Below are positions 1-11,630 of a stretch of DNA of 64,000 nt, piece after piece (position 1 is the stretch's first letter; the number at the start of each line of letters is the position of its first letter). The stretch is from assembly GCA_922989275.2 (NCBI GenBank), contig OV277867.1, positions 42,398,070-42,462,069 on the forward strand, in the 5' to 3' direction. The notes beneath the pieces are model-generated. The model was not told where the DNA came from, searched no databases, and saw only the letters and a list, made by a program, of their open reading frames with translations. A program made the translations under genes and the position numbers. The DNA is from Gari tellinella (lineage: Eukaryota; Mollusca; Bivalvia; Cardiida; Psammobiidae).

Positions 1-2
1 TA

Positions 3-276
3 TACTGGGAACGCATTACAAGACACTTCCTTGCAGATAATGACGCCAACGTCTTGTCTCGTTCAGTTGTGTCGCCCGACTTAAACCCAATGTAGCACAT
101 TTGGGATGAGCTGGGTCGACGATACAGGTCAAATCATAAAATTTACACGGCAAAATTACCCGGAAAACGCACTCTGGTTAGAAATGCGTTTCCTACAAAA
201 AAAATTTAACGTGCACGCCATGAGGCGATGTCTTCCTAAATATGTTGAGGAGAATGGATGCAACACCGGTTATTGA
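3..276 (+). pseudogene. Tc1/mariner-like transposase, C-terminal remnant
   Basis: Reading from base 3 gives the conserved Tc1 C-terminal motif SPDLNP followed by HIWDELGRR, the region around the last catalytic acidic residue of the DDE transposase. A stop codon (TAG) interrupts it right after SPDLNPM. A frameshift follows, and the usual end of the protein reappears in another frame at 220-276 (MRRCLPKYVEENGCNTGY, then TGA). The N-terminal two thirds lie outside the window. This is a dead copy of a cut-and-paste DNA transposon. The family call rests on the motif and is firm; the subfamily is not resolved. Confidence 0.85.
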
Positions 277-1071
277 CTGTGAATTTCACACATTTCGTCA
301 AATCTATTGGCCTTTCCAACCTTTCTGAGTTTGTTTTTTCACCTATTTACACTTAAATGAGTCCAAAAATGTAAGGATAAAGACATCGCTACCATAACCA
401 CACAGTTCTTTACATAGTTGTTTGGTGTTTAGCTCACCAGAGCACAAAGTGCTCAAGGTGAGCTATTGTGATACCGCTCTGTCCGGCGTCCGTCCGTCTG
501 TCCACGCTAACATTTTTGGGTTTATGGGACTAGGTGACGTAACACAGAACAAAAGAAAACAATAGAACTGTTCATTCCGTTAATCCATGTTGGGTTTATG
601 TGTCTGTTTTGGTTTATTTGGCTTCTTTATGTGGCTTTTCACACCTTTTTAACAATGGGAAAGTCACACAAACCTGAAATGTTAGAACGTCCGTCTGTCC
701 GTCCGTCAACAATTGCAAACGACTTCTTCTCTGAAACCAATAGCCCCAGTGTAACCAAACTTCATCAGAAGCATCAGTAGGAGGGGGGAACGAAAAGTTG
801 TTAAAAGTTTGTGGGTGGGGTAATTTTGTTGGTTGCCTTGGCAACCGCGCATAATATCTAGAAAAAATCTTCTTCTCTGAAACTACTGGTCCGATTTCAA
901 TTTGGTTTCACCAAAATGTTTCTCGATGGATAGGATTTAAGGTGGTTCGACAGTGGGCGGCCCGCATCTCGAGTTCCGGAAATGCTGATGATTTTCACCT
1001 GATCTTTGCGGCACGTGCTTATTGTAGAAAATTTATATAAAGATAAGTTTGATCTGCTTCAGTGTCTTCTC

Positions 1072-1150
1072 TGTGAGCGCAGTTGGTACGGTGATTGACT
1101 TGCAATCCAAAGGTTCTTGGTTCGATTCCCACTCGCTTCAAAACTTTTTT
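1072..1150 (+). other. tRNA-like (Pol III box A/B) module
   Basis: GAGCGCAGTTGGTACGG resembles a box A / D-arm and GGTTCGATTCC is a good box B. The spacing is that of a tRNA, and a run of seven T follows at about 1144-1150. The acceptor and T stems do not pair well and base 33 of the anticodon loop is not T, so it is not a working tRNA. A tRNA-derived Pol III unit inside the TTAA element is the best reading. Confidence 0.5.
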
Positions 1151-1259
1151 TAATAAATTGTCCGATTTTAGTGACTAGTCAATTCATAACCCGGTGATCA
1201 AAGGACAGGCTATGTTTAGTCACGTAATAATGAATAATATCAGATACAAGTATAGTCAA

Positions 1260-1450
1260 GTGACAGCTAAATTTGTGAGGATTTATAGCCTATATGACGA
1301 TGGCAGCTTAACACAGGACTAAAGTAATGCTAAAAGATATATCCTAAAGGAGCTTATATGCATTACTTTTGTTATGCATTAATCAGTCACCTGCCTTTAA
1401 ATATCTACAGGCTACCGTATTCAATAGTTCCTTATTACAGGTTTGACTTA
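1260..1450. repeat. Degenerate AAGCAGG/AAAGTAA hairpin repeat
   Basis: The blocks 'gcagcttaac', 'taaagtaatgc', 'gcattactttt' and 'cacctgcctttaa' form a diverged hairpin of the type seen more cleanly at 8455-8580, 13300-13395 and 16523-16726. It is weakly conserved. Confidence 0.35.
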
Positions 1451-1987
1451 TGGTATTATTTAGAGCTGACGGCATTTTAAAGTTGCACTCAAGTGAGGTT
1501 ACTCGTTTAGTGTAAACATTTTGTCAGAATTTCAGGAAATCATGTATAGAATGTAAATTCTACTGTAGATTTTCATTAAATTTGTGTGACTAGTAGAATT
1601 AAGTTATATCTATCTAATAAGAGTAAAATTAGTGTATGTTAAACAGCTAGATTTTTTGTAATATGACTTTTTCAGAATTTGACTTTTTTAAAACATTGAT
1701 ATTTCCAGAAAATATGTCATGAACTACTTTTGTTTGCCCAATATCTTATAGTCTATGTACTGTTTACTTGAATGTACAGAAATTATTGAGTTATATCATT
1801 TTATAAAGAAAATATTCCTGTTTATTAAAAAAGGAGCTTTTCTCGACAAAAGGTCCTGTCAGAAAAAAACGGCACTGTAATTTTTTTTTAATTTAACGAT
1901 TTTTCACTCTCCATATGGTATATTTCAATTTAATCAAGGTTTCAAAGAATTCTGACACAGAATAAGCTGACCCGCGAACCACCTTAA

Positions 1988-2193
1988 CCCATTGAGTCCT
2001 AGCGACGCATATATGCGTCATTTACCAAATGGCTACCTATGAAGAGTACACTTGTCGTAGGAGCCCTCTGACCAGGGACTTCACTGTTTGTCATTTTGCA
2101 ATTTATTACCAAAAACAACCCTAAATAGTATTAAATGGACCAGCCTTTATTGCAAAATGGAAATGTCAATTGGAAGTTTCAGGGGATAATGAG
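1988..2193. mobile_element. Family-3 MITE (CCCATTGAG...ATAATGAG), TTAA-flanked
   Basis: Flanked by TTAA at 1984-1987 (shared with the preceding element) and 2194-2197. It starts CCCATTGAGTCCTAG and ends GGGGATAATGAG. It matches 51072-51315 and 51786-52029 closely, including the ACGCATATATGCGT palindrome. The central palindromic core is partly lost here; only GGAGCCCTCTGACCAGGG and a CACTGTTTG end remain. Confidence 0.75.
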
Positions 2194-2884
2194 TTAAAGG
2201 TTGTTCAAATAATTTTGATCCGTCAATAAACATGGCCGCCAGAGGGCGTAGTCATTATCGGTGTTCGGAAATATCGAATTAAAGGTTAAAAACATTGTAG
2301 ATGTCATAATTTTGGTATTATCTTTATGAGATTTTGTCAGTGTCATGACCTTAATAGAATATAGGTCGATCATGAATGTAGGTCATGTCGGGTCATAAAG
2401 TAGGTCAGTAGGTCAAATCACAGAAAAAGCTTTTTGCCACTCAAGCTGCCATATTTTTAGCCCAATCTTCTTGAAACTTGCTTAGAATCTTTATCTTGAC
2501 AATAGCTAGGCACTGTATGAATATGGATTGCATAAGATAAAAAAAAGTAGGTCAGAACATTGATATAGCTTCTAAACACTGTAGGGGCCTTATTTTTAGC
2601 CATAATTTCACACAACTTGCTTAGAATTATCACCTTGATGAAATCTAGGCAATGTATGGAAATGAGTTGTGTCAGATCAAAAAGTAGGTAATTAGGTCAA
2701 AGCCTAGAAAAGGCTTCTGAGCCCTCTAGTTCATATGGAGAACACACATCAACATTATCCTGACACAATTGCTTCTTGTGACAAGGTGCTAGTGGGGGTA
2801 TTAGTCATCTTTAGCGAGAAGTCTTGTTAAATCTGGGGACTGTGTATTTTGGTAAGTGCCTTAGAGCCCATTGGGCTCTTGTTT

Positions 2885-3639
2885 CATTTTTATAACAATC
2901 TTCTAATAATCGATTCATCGGGAGGAACTATAAATGGCTTAACCCTTTACCCATAGCCTGTTTCTAATTTTGAAGACAGGTGACCACTAAAATCAGATTG
3001 AAAGTAAAGCAGAATGCACCCTCAGGCCCTCAGCCTGATTTAAACTACCATCTGCTAGAATGTAGAAAATGTTCATTATGATACATTTTCATGACTGTAT
3101 AAATATGAACTGTTTTCTCGAGCGGGGGAATAAACTACATGTGCTAAAAGCGCTTCTATGGGGGAATGGGTTAATACAGTGTAAAGGATCTTTGTTTGGT
3201 ATAACACTACAGTTATATCACAGCCATGAGTGCAGTAAAGAAATCGGTGGCAGTCGATGGCCATCAATTGCAGTTGGCTACCTGGTCTGAAATACTCTGC
3301 ACGTTGCACACGGGGCACAAACTGCTTACCTAAGCCGCAAACAGTGGACACTGCACACATGACAGGTAAGGACATCTCGCTACGATGTCTGCTCTTTCTG
3401 TTCCAATGCTGCCAAGCTGGGGAACATTTCCGCAAAAATTCCGTTACGAAACTATACTCAGCCTTAAGAGAGAGTACCCACTCTTTACGTGTACTTTACA
3501 TTACGTTAATTATAAAGCTCAATATCTTTCAAAGTACCTTATAAATTCCAGTTTTTTTAGATGTTAAAGGAGCATACGTTCACCCACAGGTACTTGACAC
3601 ATACTTTATTATCTATTAACACCCCCCCCCCTCTTTAAA
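2885..3639. other. Unassigned stretch with one degenerate hairpin repeat
   Basis: Between 2941 and 3062 there is a diverged copy of the 'TAGCCTGTTTCTA...AAAGTAAAGCAGAATGC' hairpin repeat. The rest has overlapping ORFs up to 119 codons on the minus strand (3076-3435) without recognisable domains. Short C and A homopolymer runs lie at 3621-3660. Confidence 0.4.
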
Positions 3640-4436
3640 AAAAATAAAAATAAAAAAATTACTATACTTCTATTATAGATACAATTCTACACCTAGTCTT
3701 TACTATCGAATTAAGCTGATGCTAAAAGTACGTGAATTATAACGAAAATGTGCATCAAAAAGTTTTATGTCGTTCTCATGGTACAGGTTTTATTGTCCAA
3801 AATAAGGGGTAATCTAGTCTGTTTGCACATTTTACGGCCTTTACGGCTGGAACTTTCACCTAATTTCATTAGAGCAAATGCGTTTGTGTCGGAACATGAC
3901 CCTCTTCACTATCAGCTATATGAAATATACATGTAATTTGGCACGAAATTGACAAGTCAAAGACTCATTTCATTGTGAATGCCATTTTGAATACCGGAAT
4001 GAATCGAATTAACGTAGCGATCTCATTGGTCAAAATTAAACAGGTAAAGTTTCTTTTAATTTTGCATTCTATGTAAATTATATAAAACTGATAATATTTG
4101 GTGAAAGTTCCAGTGGCATAGGCCGTTTATTGTGGATAAATAACAGATCACCCCTACATTTACATTCGTTGCTATGTACCGTGAAAACGACATAAAACTT
4201 TCTGATGCACATTTTCGTTATAATTCACGTACTGTGGCGTTATTTGACGGACTTTGATGAAATAAAAAGTAGATATTGATAAATTAATCATTTCCCGAGG
4301 GTACCACAAGAGAGTATCGGCGATCGAGTATATTTTAGCATCAGCTTAAGTCGATAGTAAAGAGTAGGTGTTGAATGGCGTTGTTTACCTTGTAACTATA
4401 ATAGAAGTATAGTAAAAAAAAAATAAAAAAAAAATA
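3640..4436. repeat. Large foldback: ~220-bp arms around a 236-bp loop
   Basis: The left arm 3640-3862 reappears inverted at 4099-4436. It begins with 'attactatacttctattat' and ends with 'ctggaactttcacc'. Arms are imperfect, and the right arm has about 100 bp (4232-4331) absent from the left. It behaves like a foldback MITE whose right arm was later interrupted, or whose left arm lost a segment. No ORF with family features. Confidence 0.7.
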
Positions 4437-5140
4437 CCAATGTATTCTAGAAGAAAAAGTCAGATTAAACGACAAATGTAACGAAATTAAAACAGTTTAA
4501 CTTATTATTTAAAAATCAAAGGGAGGTAATTTGATATTATAAGACTTTCTAGCCGAAATAACACCGTGAATATTGTGACGAATGAAAGTCTTGTGTATTT
4601 TTTTTTTCTTTCAGAGAACGTTCTATCTGCTGAATGTAAGCGCTATCGTTTCTTTTCTATGGAAAACGAGAGTTATATACCTTTTTCTCTCAATACAATG
4701 TGCCCGTTATTTAGCCACAATGTTTCCATGTTGTCTGTCACTTTCTATAAAACAAAATTTGAATTAACCGTTTAACTGATAACCTGTTTCTAGTATTGAA
4801 GAAAGGTGATTACTTAATTCAAGGATGTCCGCCTGTCTTAATGCGCATGCGCGAATTTGCCGAAATTTTAAGGCAGTATAACTTACGTTAGTTCAATACA
4901 AGTGGCAAACAGTTTTGATCCTGGTCAGACACTGCGTGACGCTGCTATATGACACCATTGATAGTGAACGGCTTAGTATGTTGGTCAGTAGCTATTCACA
5001 GATAGCATAACCTGTTGTAGAAAACCGAATTAAAATTATTTTCGATCTTACCACTTGCCCGAAGTTAGAGTTATTAAAGTCTTAAATTGAGATATTGTGA
5101 CGAAATATATGTCTGGTCCATGAATAAGATAACTAAGTAC
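4437..5140. other. Unassigned AT-rich stretch
   Basis: The only recognisable item is a fragment of the 'AACCTGTTTCTAGTATTG' hairpin-repeat start at 4780-4810. ORFs here (up to 69 codons) look random. Confidence 0.35.
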
Positions 5141-5142
5141 TG

Positions 5143-5288
5143 GCTCCGAGGTTATAAAGCTTTTGACTTGAGTCTTAACTCATTCCCAAACATTTGATTG
5201 GTCAGATTTGTGCCTAGGCTCAAATCTGACCAATCAAATGCTTGTGAACACACTCAGACTCAACTTAAGCGCTTTATAACCTCGGAGC
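5143..5288. repeat. Foldback palindrome, 146 bp
   Basis: GCTCCGAGGTTATAAAGC at 5143-5160 is matched inverted at 5271-5288. The centre carries 'ttgattggtcagattt' and its inverse 'aaatctgaccaatcaa' around 5215. The two arms are nearly continuous, so this is a hairpin-type MITE. Confidence 0.75.
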
Positions 5289-5495
5289 CTGGTCTCAGTT
5301 ATACATGCCGCCTTTTTTAGAACAGAACTTTCCCTTAAAGTGTATTCCGATGGAGTTTTTGAAATTTGTGCCGCCGTTCAGAACTTTTGGAGTTCTAGTA
5401 CAGGGAATGTACTCACACTAGCTCAACTGGTTATGGCAGTAGATCATTTAGATGTTTGATTTATCTTAGATCGGACTATAGCAATAAACATATAC

Positions 5496-5825
5496 GCCTA
5501 CTCCCTACAACGACAACCAATGGGAGACAAAAATTGTGTGCGTTGTTCGAAGGGGGTCGATAAAGGTAGGGAAAGTGTCTCTCATTTGCAAACAGCTTGA
5601 ATCAAGATCTGGATTCAATCTGTTAATCCCTCGTCATTAAGCTTTTTTTAATTAAACTGTGCATTATGTAACTTTGAAAACAAACATCGGACATCGATCT
5701 AAGCAGGCGATATTGCAGCCGTAAATATGTTGGACATAAGTGTTTTGTTGTGGGGAATAGAGAGAGTCGTTGTTGTAAGTAGGGAATCGTTTGTTTGGAG
5801 GGCCATTGTAGGGAAGGAGCACTGT
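5496..5825. mobile_element. Family-2 MITE (CTACAACGACTCCC TIR), degenerate
   Basis: It starts 'CTCCCTACAACGAC' and ends 'AGGGAAGGAGCACTGTA', the ends of the family seen intact at 35806-36155 and 47189-47549. The palindromic core at 5590-5624 has lost its centre: AAACAGCTTGAATC runs straight into GATCTGGATTCAA. Confidence 0.65.
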
Positions 5826-8290
5826 ACATTGGTATATAAATTCAAGAGGACTTCATTGCGTCTAAACCAAATAATTACATTGAATCTCAATTTAAGTTCT
5901 AAGAAACTCATGTCAATTAAGCAGCTAGAATGGAAGTGAATTACAATAAGATGAAGATGCCTGCTAAAATATGATCATTTATGTTTTGACAAAGTCGGAG
6001 CATCATGGGTCATTCACACTTGACAATTGGTGTAAAAAGGAAATTCCGAAAAGTAAGCTGTTAAATTTAGTTTGGAATCAGAATGACACATATCTTGCAA
6101 AGTAGAAATATATACATTTGTACTGCTACGTGATAATCTGAGGCTGGGAGGGAAAAACACCTGAACTCTCTGCATCAAGTACAGAACTGTTTGAAATTGG
6201 AACTGTAAGAATTGACAGCAGTACGTCTACAGACCTGAAACCTCCCCAAACCTCTCATAACCTCCCCAAACCACTTTTAAAAACAAGTTTTGCATATTTT
6301 AGCAGACGGTAGCTTAAAGCAGGCTAAAAGTAAAACAGAATGCGCATGAAGGCGCACCCTGCTTTAGATTCAACCTACTTTAAGTGGATACCTGCCTTTA
6401 GAACCAGGAACAGGCTATTTGATAACGGGTTGATATCTAGAAGTAACTGTATATAGCTATCTTAAGTTTTGTATGAGTTGCTCCCCTTGATATCAAAAAC
6501 ATCGTAGATTTGATTTGATTTGATTTTTCTTCTTCATTATTTTGGCTTGATTTTGCCATTTATAAGTTTTATTTGATTAGATATTAAGGGATTTTAAGTA
6601 GTGTGGATGTTTAAAATGGCTTGGGTGGTTTTGGGAGGTTTGGGGTCTTTAGATGAACCGTACTTGTCAATCTGTATCGAAAAGATAATGCCTTTATCAT
6701 AAGCTTCTTGTAGATCTTTCCCCTTACAACAATGAAAATTTAAGCGAATTGTATTAATTTTTCTCCTTTTAACAGTTTCCTCCGAACAACACTCACAATG
6801 TTTGTTTCCTATTGGATGTAGTTGTAAGGAGGGTGCACTGAATACAATGTACATCAATATTTAGCAGATATGATCAACCATCCAAAGTTCATGTTATACT
6901 AAATAAGAGATTCACGCCATATTTATCGCCACATATAAATGGATTTTGTTCGCTGAGCTGTGATTGTACTTTTCTTTTTATAGAAGCTGCAACCATTCCA
7001 AGTTAATGGTAAGTTAGGGTTGAAACTAACTTGATATTTAAAATAAGATTTTGAAGCCTATATGTCATCGTGGTCGAGACAGTTGAGTAGTGCTATAATG
7101 ACGTGACGTACGTTATTGGGTACGTTTGTAAATCACACACTCTTTGTAGCGAAAACGTCTACATTTCGACCTGTAACTAGCCTTTCCCTACATATTATGT
7201 ATCAAACTGTGTGGAAAACATTTCTTCACAACAAATTCATGCATTTTAATGAAATAAAACTATCTATTTAATTTGACGGCAGTTATAATCAAGCATAACA
7301 TGCACATTCACCCTGTAAGATGTAACAGCAAACTCTTATTAATGGAGATTATTGACTGAGGTCTAGCTTCTACGTTCAGTATTTTAGCGGGATTTTTTTT
7401 TGCACGAGCCAACGAACGTGACGTCATGTACACCATGACCGTTAGAAGACGTTTTAGTAAGAATTCGATTCAGGAAAGCGAATTTAGAATCACGCAAAGA
7501 TATGTAAGATTTACAAATTTGGTAGGAAAAGAAGATAGTTACGACGATGAGTAGCCAATTATATGTTTAATACGCACTTAATTAATGTGATATTTAGTCA
7601 TAATAATATCATTTTCGAGATGTTGGGAATTTCTAAATTTGAATTTATAACTCATGGTAAATTTTCAGATATTTCAATTTACCTGTGTGGAGGTAAAATG
7701 TCCCGGTTAAGCATTTTTACTCCGTTCTGGCATCATTCATATTTTGTCGGTTTAAAAAAAAGGCATTACACGCTGATGTAAATTAACATAAAAAAATCTA
7801 AAAAATATCATTTTTCTGAAATACACACTGTAAAAATTTCAAAACGATCACTCAAAAAATAAGGCCATAGAAATAAAAGGCGTGTGTGGAGGTTGAATGT
7901 TCCGCTGCACAATTTTACGACGGTTACGACGTCTACGAGTCCTAACAGACATTAAGGTTGAACGTTCCTAATGATATCGGATCATGTCGGTCATTACCGG
8001 CAATCCACGTATCTAGCGATCGGTCATTCTCACATTCTACCAATCATCTATATCTGCTCTGAGGTAGACTTAGCTCAAGATAGTATTTTAACAATATGTG
8101 ACTCACTGCAAAGGCGCTTACTCATAGCAGTAGGATAATAGACACTGATATGTGTTTTGTTTTAGAGGTCGATTCAGCAAGGCTTTACTATTTTAATTGA
8201 GATACAGACAGAACCTCATTTTACTCATTTTCCATTCATCACGTCACATACCTACTCCGATACTAACGTTTGGTGACATGTCAGTCGCTT
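5826..8290. other. Unassigned stretch with one hairpin repeat and a short (TTTGA)n
   Basis: A copy of the AAGCAGG/AAAGTAAAACAGAATGC hairpin lies at 6300-6440, and a short TTTGA-type repeat at 6505-6527. CCTCCCCAAACC-type blocks occur at 6238-6275 and roughly inverted at 6617-6650. No gene is supported; ORFs are below 90 codons and lack motifs. Confidence 0.4.
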
Positions 8291-8296
8291 AAAGTG

Positions 8297-10238
8297 CGCT
8301 CACATTTGCTCTACGGCAGCCGTACGGCGGCCGCAGAAACGTGAAATTGGGAGAATCTTGCGGCGGCTGCAGGGCTGCCATAAGTTGACATGAAAAATCC
8401 GAAGATTTCCAAATTTGCATTTTTCAAGTGCGATTAAATTACGAAGCGTACCTTTATCCTAGCCTTTTTCTTGTTATTTTGACATGCGACTACTTAAAGC
8501 AGGTTGTAAGTAAAGCAGAATGCGCCTTAGGGCGCATTCTGCTTTACTTTCAGCCTGCTTTAAGATACCATGTAGTGGGAAAAATCCGGAGATTTAGGAA
8601 AAATCCGGAGATTTAGGAAAAATCCGGAAAAATGGCAGCCCTGCGGCTGTAGAGATTTTACGGCGGCCGTGCGGCCGCTGCACGGCGTATCCCAATATTT
8701 TATAGGCCGTAAAGCTCGCCGTAGAATTATACCGCGGAGTTATAACATTCTTTCATTTTAAGGTAGCTTTATAGTTTCGATACTGCAAGCGGATTTTTCT
8801 TATTTATCATCATGATTTATAATTTATTCCCCCATTTTATAGCTGAATGGTTTAAGTGGTACACATGTCACCACAAAATGTCTTTTTTAAAAAAATATTT
8901 TATTTTTTTACGATTTTATAAGACAAATTTAAAAAATATTCAAACAGCGATTTCAAAGCCGTCTTAATTTGTAACGCCTTTAAATTTGCACATAATACAC
9001 TTCAGTTACATATCTAGGGATCCGTGTCTCAGATTTCTAAAATTCCACTTCCAACTATTATTATGTAACATCAAAGTTATTTTACCGTTTAAAGTCGATT
9101 TCTATTACGTAATGCTTTGCTGTAAACAGCTGGAGAACCTCATCAACATTCTGAGACACGGTTCACTAGAGAAGATAATACCCTTTCATCTGCTTTAAAC
9201 CGCATGAAAATCGGACCCCTACCGCGAACACAATCGTTGTCCAAAGATGCGGCGTGTTTGAAAATAAGGAGGTGCCGGAAACGTCAATTAACTGATAAGC
9301 GTGTCATTTTGACTGTCTGACACAGTGCGAATACCCCCGGGGTTCAACTATGTCCTTTTTGTTTCAACCAATAAGAAGACACATATTTCATAAGCGATTT
9401 TCCTTAGCTCCACCCTTAATAAAATATACCAATCATAATTCAATAATGATTTTAACATGCGAAACCCATAAATCGTGCAACAGCAGCTGGAGAACGCCTC
9501 TAGGTGGTCATGTGGCTGGACTACGGAGTGCTTAATGAGGTGTGATTTATTGATCAGATAGCCGTGTAATGCGTTTGGTTTGGTTTTGGAGATTTTGGTA
9601 AAATGTAGAACAGAATGTCGGCTATCAAAATCGGAAAAAAGGTTAAAAACACAATTTTTGCAGTTTTAAAGCTATAAAGACACCTTAACGGCGGCCGTAG
9701 AAAACACGCCGCACAGTGGTTCTGCGGCTGCCGTGCGGCCGCCGGAACTTACTGGTCACTTTTCCTATAGTGCATTTGTACTTTTGTTTTTATATGTTAA
9801 ACATGTATATTAGCTAAAAAAGGATTTAGATGTTCTTAAATGCTGTCCAAGAGTGTCCTTTGCGTTCACGGTGTAGCTGGACTGATATGAGTTGTGGGAA
9901 CTTGTAGCATTACCAAGTTGTATAGCAGGAGCAGCATTTTGGTTGCAGAGAATCTTTCGGGATTAACATGGCCGCCGTACGGTTGCCGTGCGGTCGCCGT
10001 GGGTTTTATTAGAAATTACAGTCGCCTCAGAGGCACCGCATGGTTTCCGTACGGCGACCGCACGGCAGCCGTAGGTTTTTTAACCCCAAGAAATAAAAAC
10101 TCGCCGCGTGGCAGACACATCAAATGTGAGCGCAACACACGGCGGCCGTATGATTCTGTATCGGCCGGGGAATTGCTAGTCGCCGTAGAAATAATAAGCT
10201 GTACGGCCGCCGTACGGCAGCCGCAGCAAATGTGAGCG
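8297..10238. mobile_element. GC-rich TIR element (CGCTCACATTTGCT; CGGCGGCCG blocks)
   Basis: The ends CGCTCACATTTGCT (8297) and AGCAAATGTGAGCG (10225-10238) are inverted repeats. They continue inward as variants of CGGCAGCCGTACGGCGGCCG. More blocks of the same GC-rich palindromic text lie at 8645-8690, 9688-9745, 9965-10010, 10040-10075 and 10138-10150. It contains a nested hAT-like MITE (8370-8642). There is no transposase ORF, so it is nonautonomous. It stands out sharply from the AT-rich surroundings. Confidence 0.65.
8370..8642. mobile_element. hAT-like MITE (CAGGGCTGCC), copy 1, with 7-bp TSD
   Basis: It begins CAGGGCTGCCATAAG and ends ATGGCAGCCCT. The 7-bp sequence GCGGCTG flanks it directly at 8363-8369 and 8643-8649. 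CAGGG ends and a 7-8 bp duplication fit the hAT superfamily. Inside is the AAGCAGG hairpin (about 8490-8570) and an 18-bp direct repeat (AAATCCGGAGATTTAGGA) two to three times at 8581-8630. A second copy is at 13219-13444. Confidence 0.8.
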
Positions 10239-10661
10239 AGGCATAACTGGAGGTATCGGTCTGTTTACAGGTGGGTGACGTGACGAAGTGTCTGGTCATA
10301 GCATTAGATCAAGTATTTTGGCGTGTTATGGTCAAGATGACCAAGTAAATTCAATTACATAAACAAATAATGAAATTAAACGAATAAATAAAAAATAATG
10401 AAATCAATAATTCTAGCTTTATTTTGCATTTTGTAGTCCCATTATCCTGGAGTAATGAAACCACGATGCTGTTGACGTTTTAACGTCATTTTGACGTTTT
10501 AACGTCATTTTGACGTTACACAAACGTACCCAACATCGTAAAGTAAAGTTATGAGTTCGATACCCAGCGGAGGATTTTCTTTCTTGGATTGGAAAGGTTT
10601 GTTTTTACTATTTTACTAAACACGAAGATTAACACAAGGAACCCATAGTAATTGTTCAGTA
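10239..10661. other. Unassigned; short TGACGTTTTAACGTCATT tandem
   Basis: At 10471-10518 the text 'tgacgttttaacgtcatt' is repeated just over twice; each unit is itself palindromic. A box-B-like 'GAGTTCGATACCC' lies at about 10553-10565 without a convincing box A. Nothing else is recognised. Confidence 0.4.
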
Positions 10662-10802
10662 CAGTAGAAACTCGATACTACGAACTCGCTTAAATCGATC
10701 TTTCCAGTATTTAGTAAGGTCGAACTCGTTTAAGTCGAACATACCCGTATTTCAAAGTTAAAACTTCGAAGTAACGCGAGTTCGTAGAATCGAGTTTTAC
10801 TG
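10662..10802. mobile_element. TA-flanked MITE with pogo/Tigger-like ends, 141 bp
   Basis: The left end CAGTAGAAACTCGATAC and the right end GAATCGAGTTTTACTG are inverted repeats that extend to about 28 bp. TA flanks both sides. CAGTNNAAACTCG ends plus TA duplication are typical of Tc1/mariner (pogo-like) MITEs. Confidence 0.75.
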
Positions 10803-11630
10803 TATTTAAATAGTACATATATTCAATTTCTTTGAACATTTCTGTGTAATCACATTGTTCAAACTAAAGATGGTGCGACAGACGAAATCATCGCGTCTAT
10901 TGTCTAAAATTGCAAGGGAGCTTGTAGAAAACGTATATGAACCAATGCAATTAAAAATCACATTCCATCCGATCTGAATTGCATAAAACTTATATTGGGT
11001 AAAATCTAAGATGACCCTTATTTACCGGATATATTTAGCCCTTACGACGAGTATACTCGTTAATTAGAAAGAATGCACTACACTTGTCCCATGAAAACAG
11101 TAAAATACATTTCCTCAGTCCATTGATGGACCCTCCCATTGTTCTCACTAGATTGATAATACAAGTAACGCAGTAGTAAAGTGTGCAAAGCCAATGCCAT
11201 TAATCTCAAGTTGTCTAGAGAGGCCCTCACATACTCTCACTCAAGGGTATTTTGCCTAGGATGATTCACCACCCGCTGACCATAGTCAGTAACCGATTTC
11301 GTGTTTGACGTAGTTATCACGGCACACAACATTGCTGCTAAAATCCAAAATGTACTTATCCTGCAATCAAATTTTAGTAAAAAATCCTTTTTTGTTAGTT
11401 AAATCTCCATAGTTCTTAAAAAGCTGTTCTATTTTGAAAAATATTTATTTCCTGTTGTTTTCTTGAATAGGTGAATAAAAATCTTCATTCGTCAGCATGC
11501 CTAAACATTATTGCTTGTAAAAATTGATATTATCAATACAATTCCCCTACCCTTATCCTCTCCTTTAATAATAATTGAATTGTCTTCAGACAATGACTTT
11601 TCAGCTTTTCTCTGCATTTTGGTTATTTTT
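10803..11630. other. Unassigned stretch
   Basis: 'CGACGAGTATACTCGT' at 11045-11061 and 'ACACTTGTCCCATG' nearby resemble the left part of the family-3 MITE but no right end is found. No gene is supported. Confidence 0.3.

Larger units (their letters stand above)
941..1983. mobile_element. TTAA-flanked TIR element, 1.04 kb, carrying a tRNA-like module
   Basis: Flanked by TTAA at 937-940 and 1984-1987. The ends are inverted repeats: left GGTGGTTCG, right CGAACCACC. TTAA target duplication is typical of piggyBac-like and some Kolobok-like transposons. There is no transposase ORF, so it is nonautonomous. A tRNA-like segment with a following T-run lies near its left end. Confidence 0.7.
431..2884. 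repeat. Dispersed AGCTCACC...GGGCTCTTG repeat, copy 1, interrupted
   Basis: It starts AGCTCACCAGAGC, has a GTCCG-rich stretch after about 50 bp, and ends near GCCCATTGGGCTCTTG. The same start and end occur at 11631-12906, so this is one dispersed family. The internal text, with many 'cttcttctctgaaac' and 'tcaaa...aggtca' blocks, has no long ORF. Two TTAA-flanked elements (941-1983 and 1988-2193) are inserted in it, which accounts for its extra length relative to copy 2. Confidence 0.75.

Noticed and set aside
3076..3435. 119-codon minus-strand ORF
   Set aside because: No motif, several overlapping ORFs on the other strand, and no splice or start context to support it.
3621..3660. Homopolymer C and A runs as a LINE tail
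   Set aside because: The run lies at the edge of the foldback 3640-4436 and has no reverse-transcriptase remnant beside it.
7090..10540. A 3.4-kb TIR element with TTGGGTACGTTTGT ends
   Set aside because: Only about 14 bases match inverted (near 7117 and 10521), and no further end or duplication supports it.
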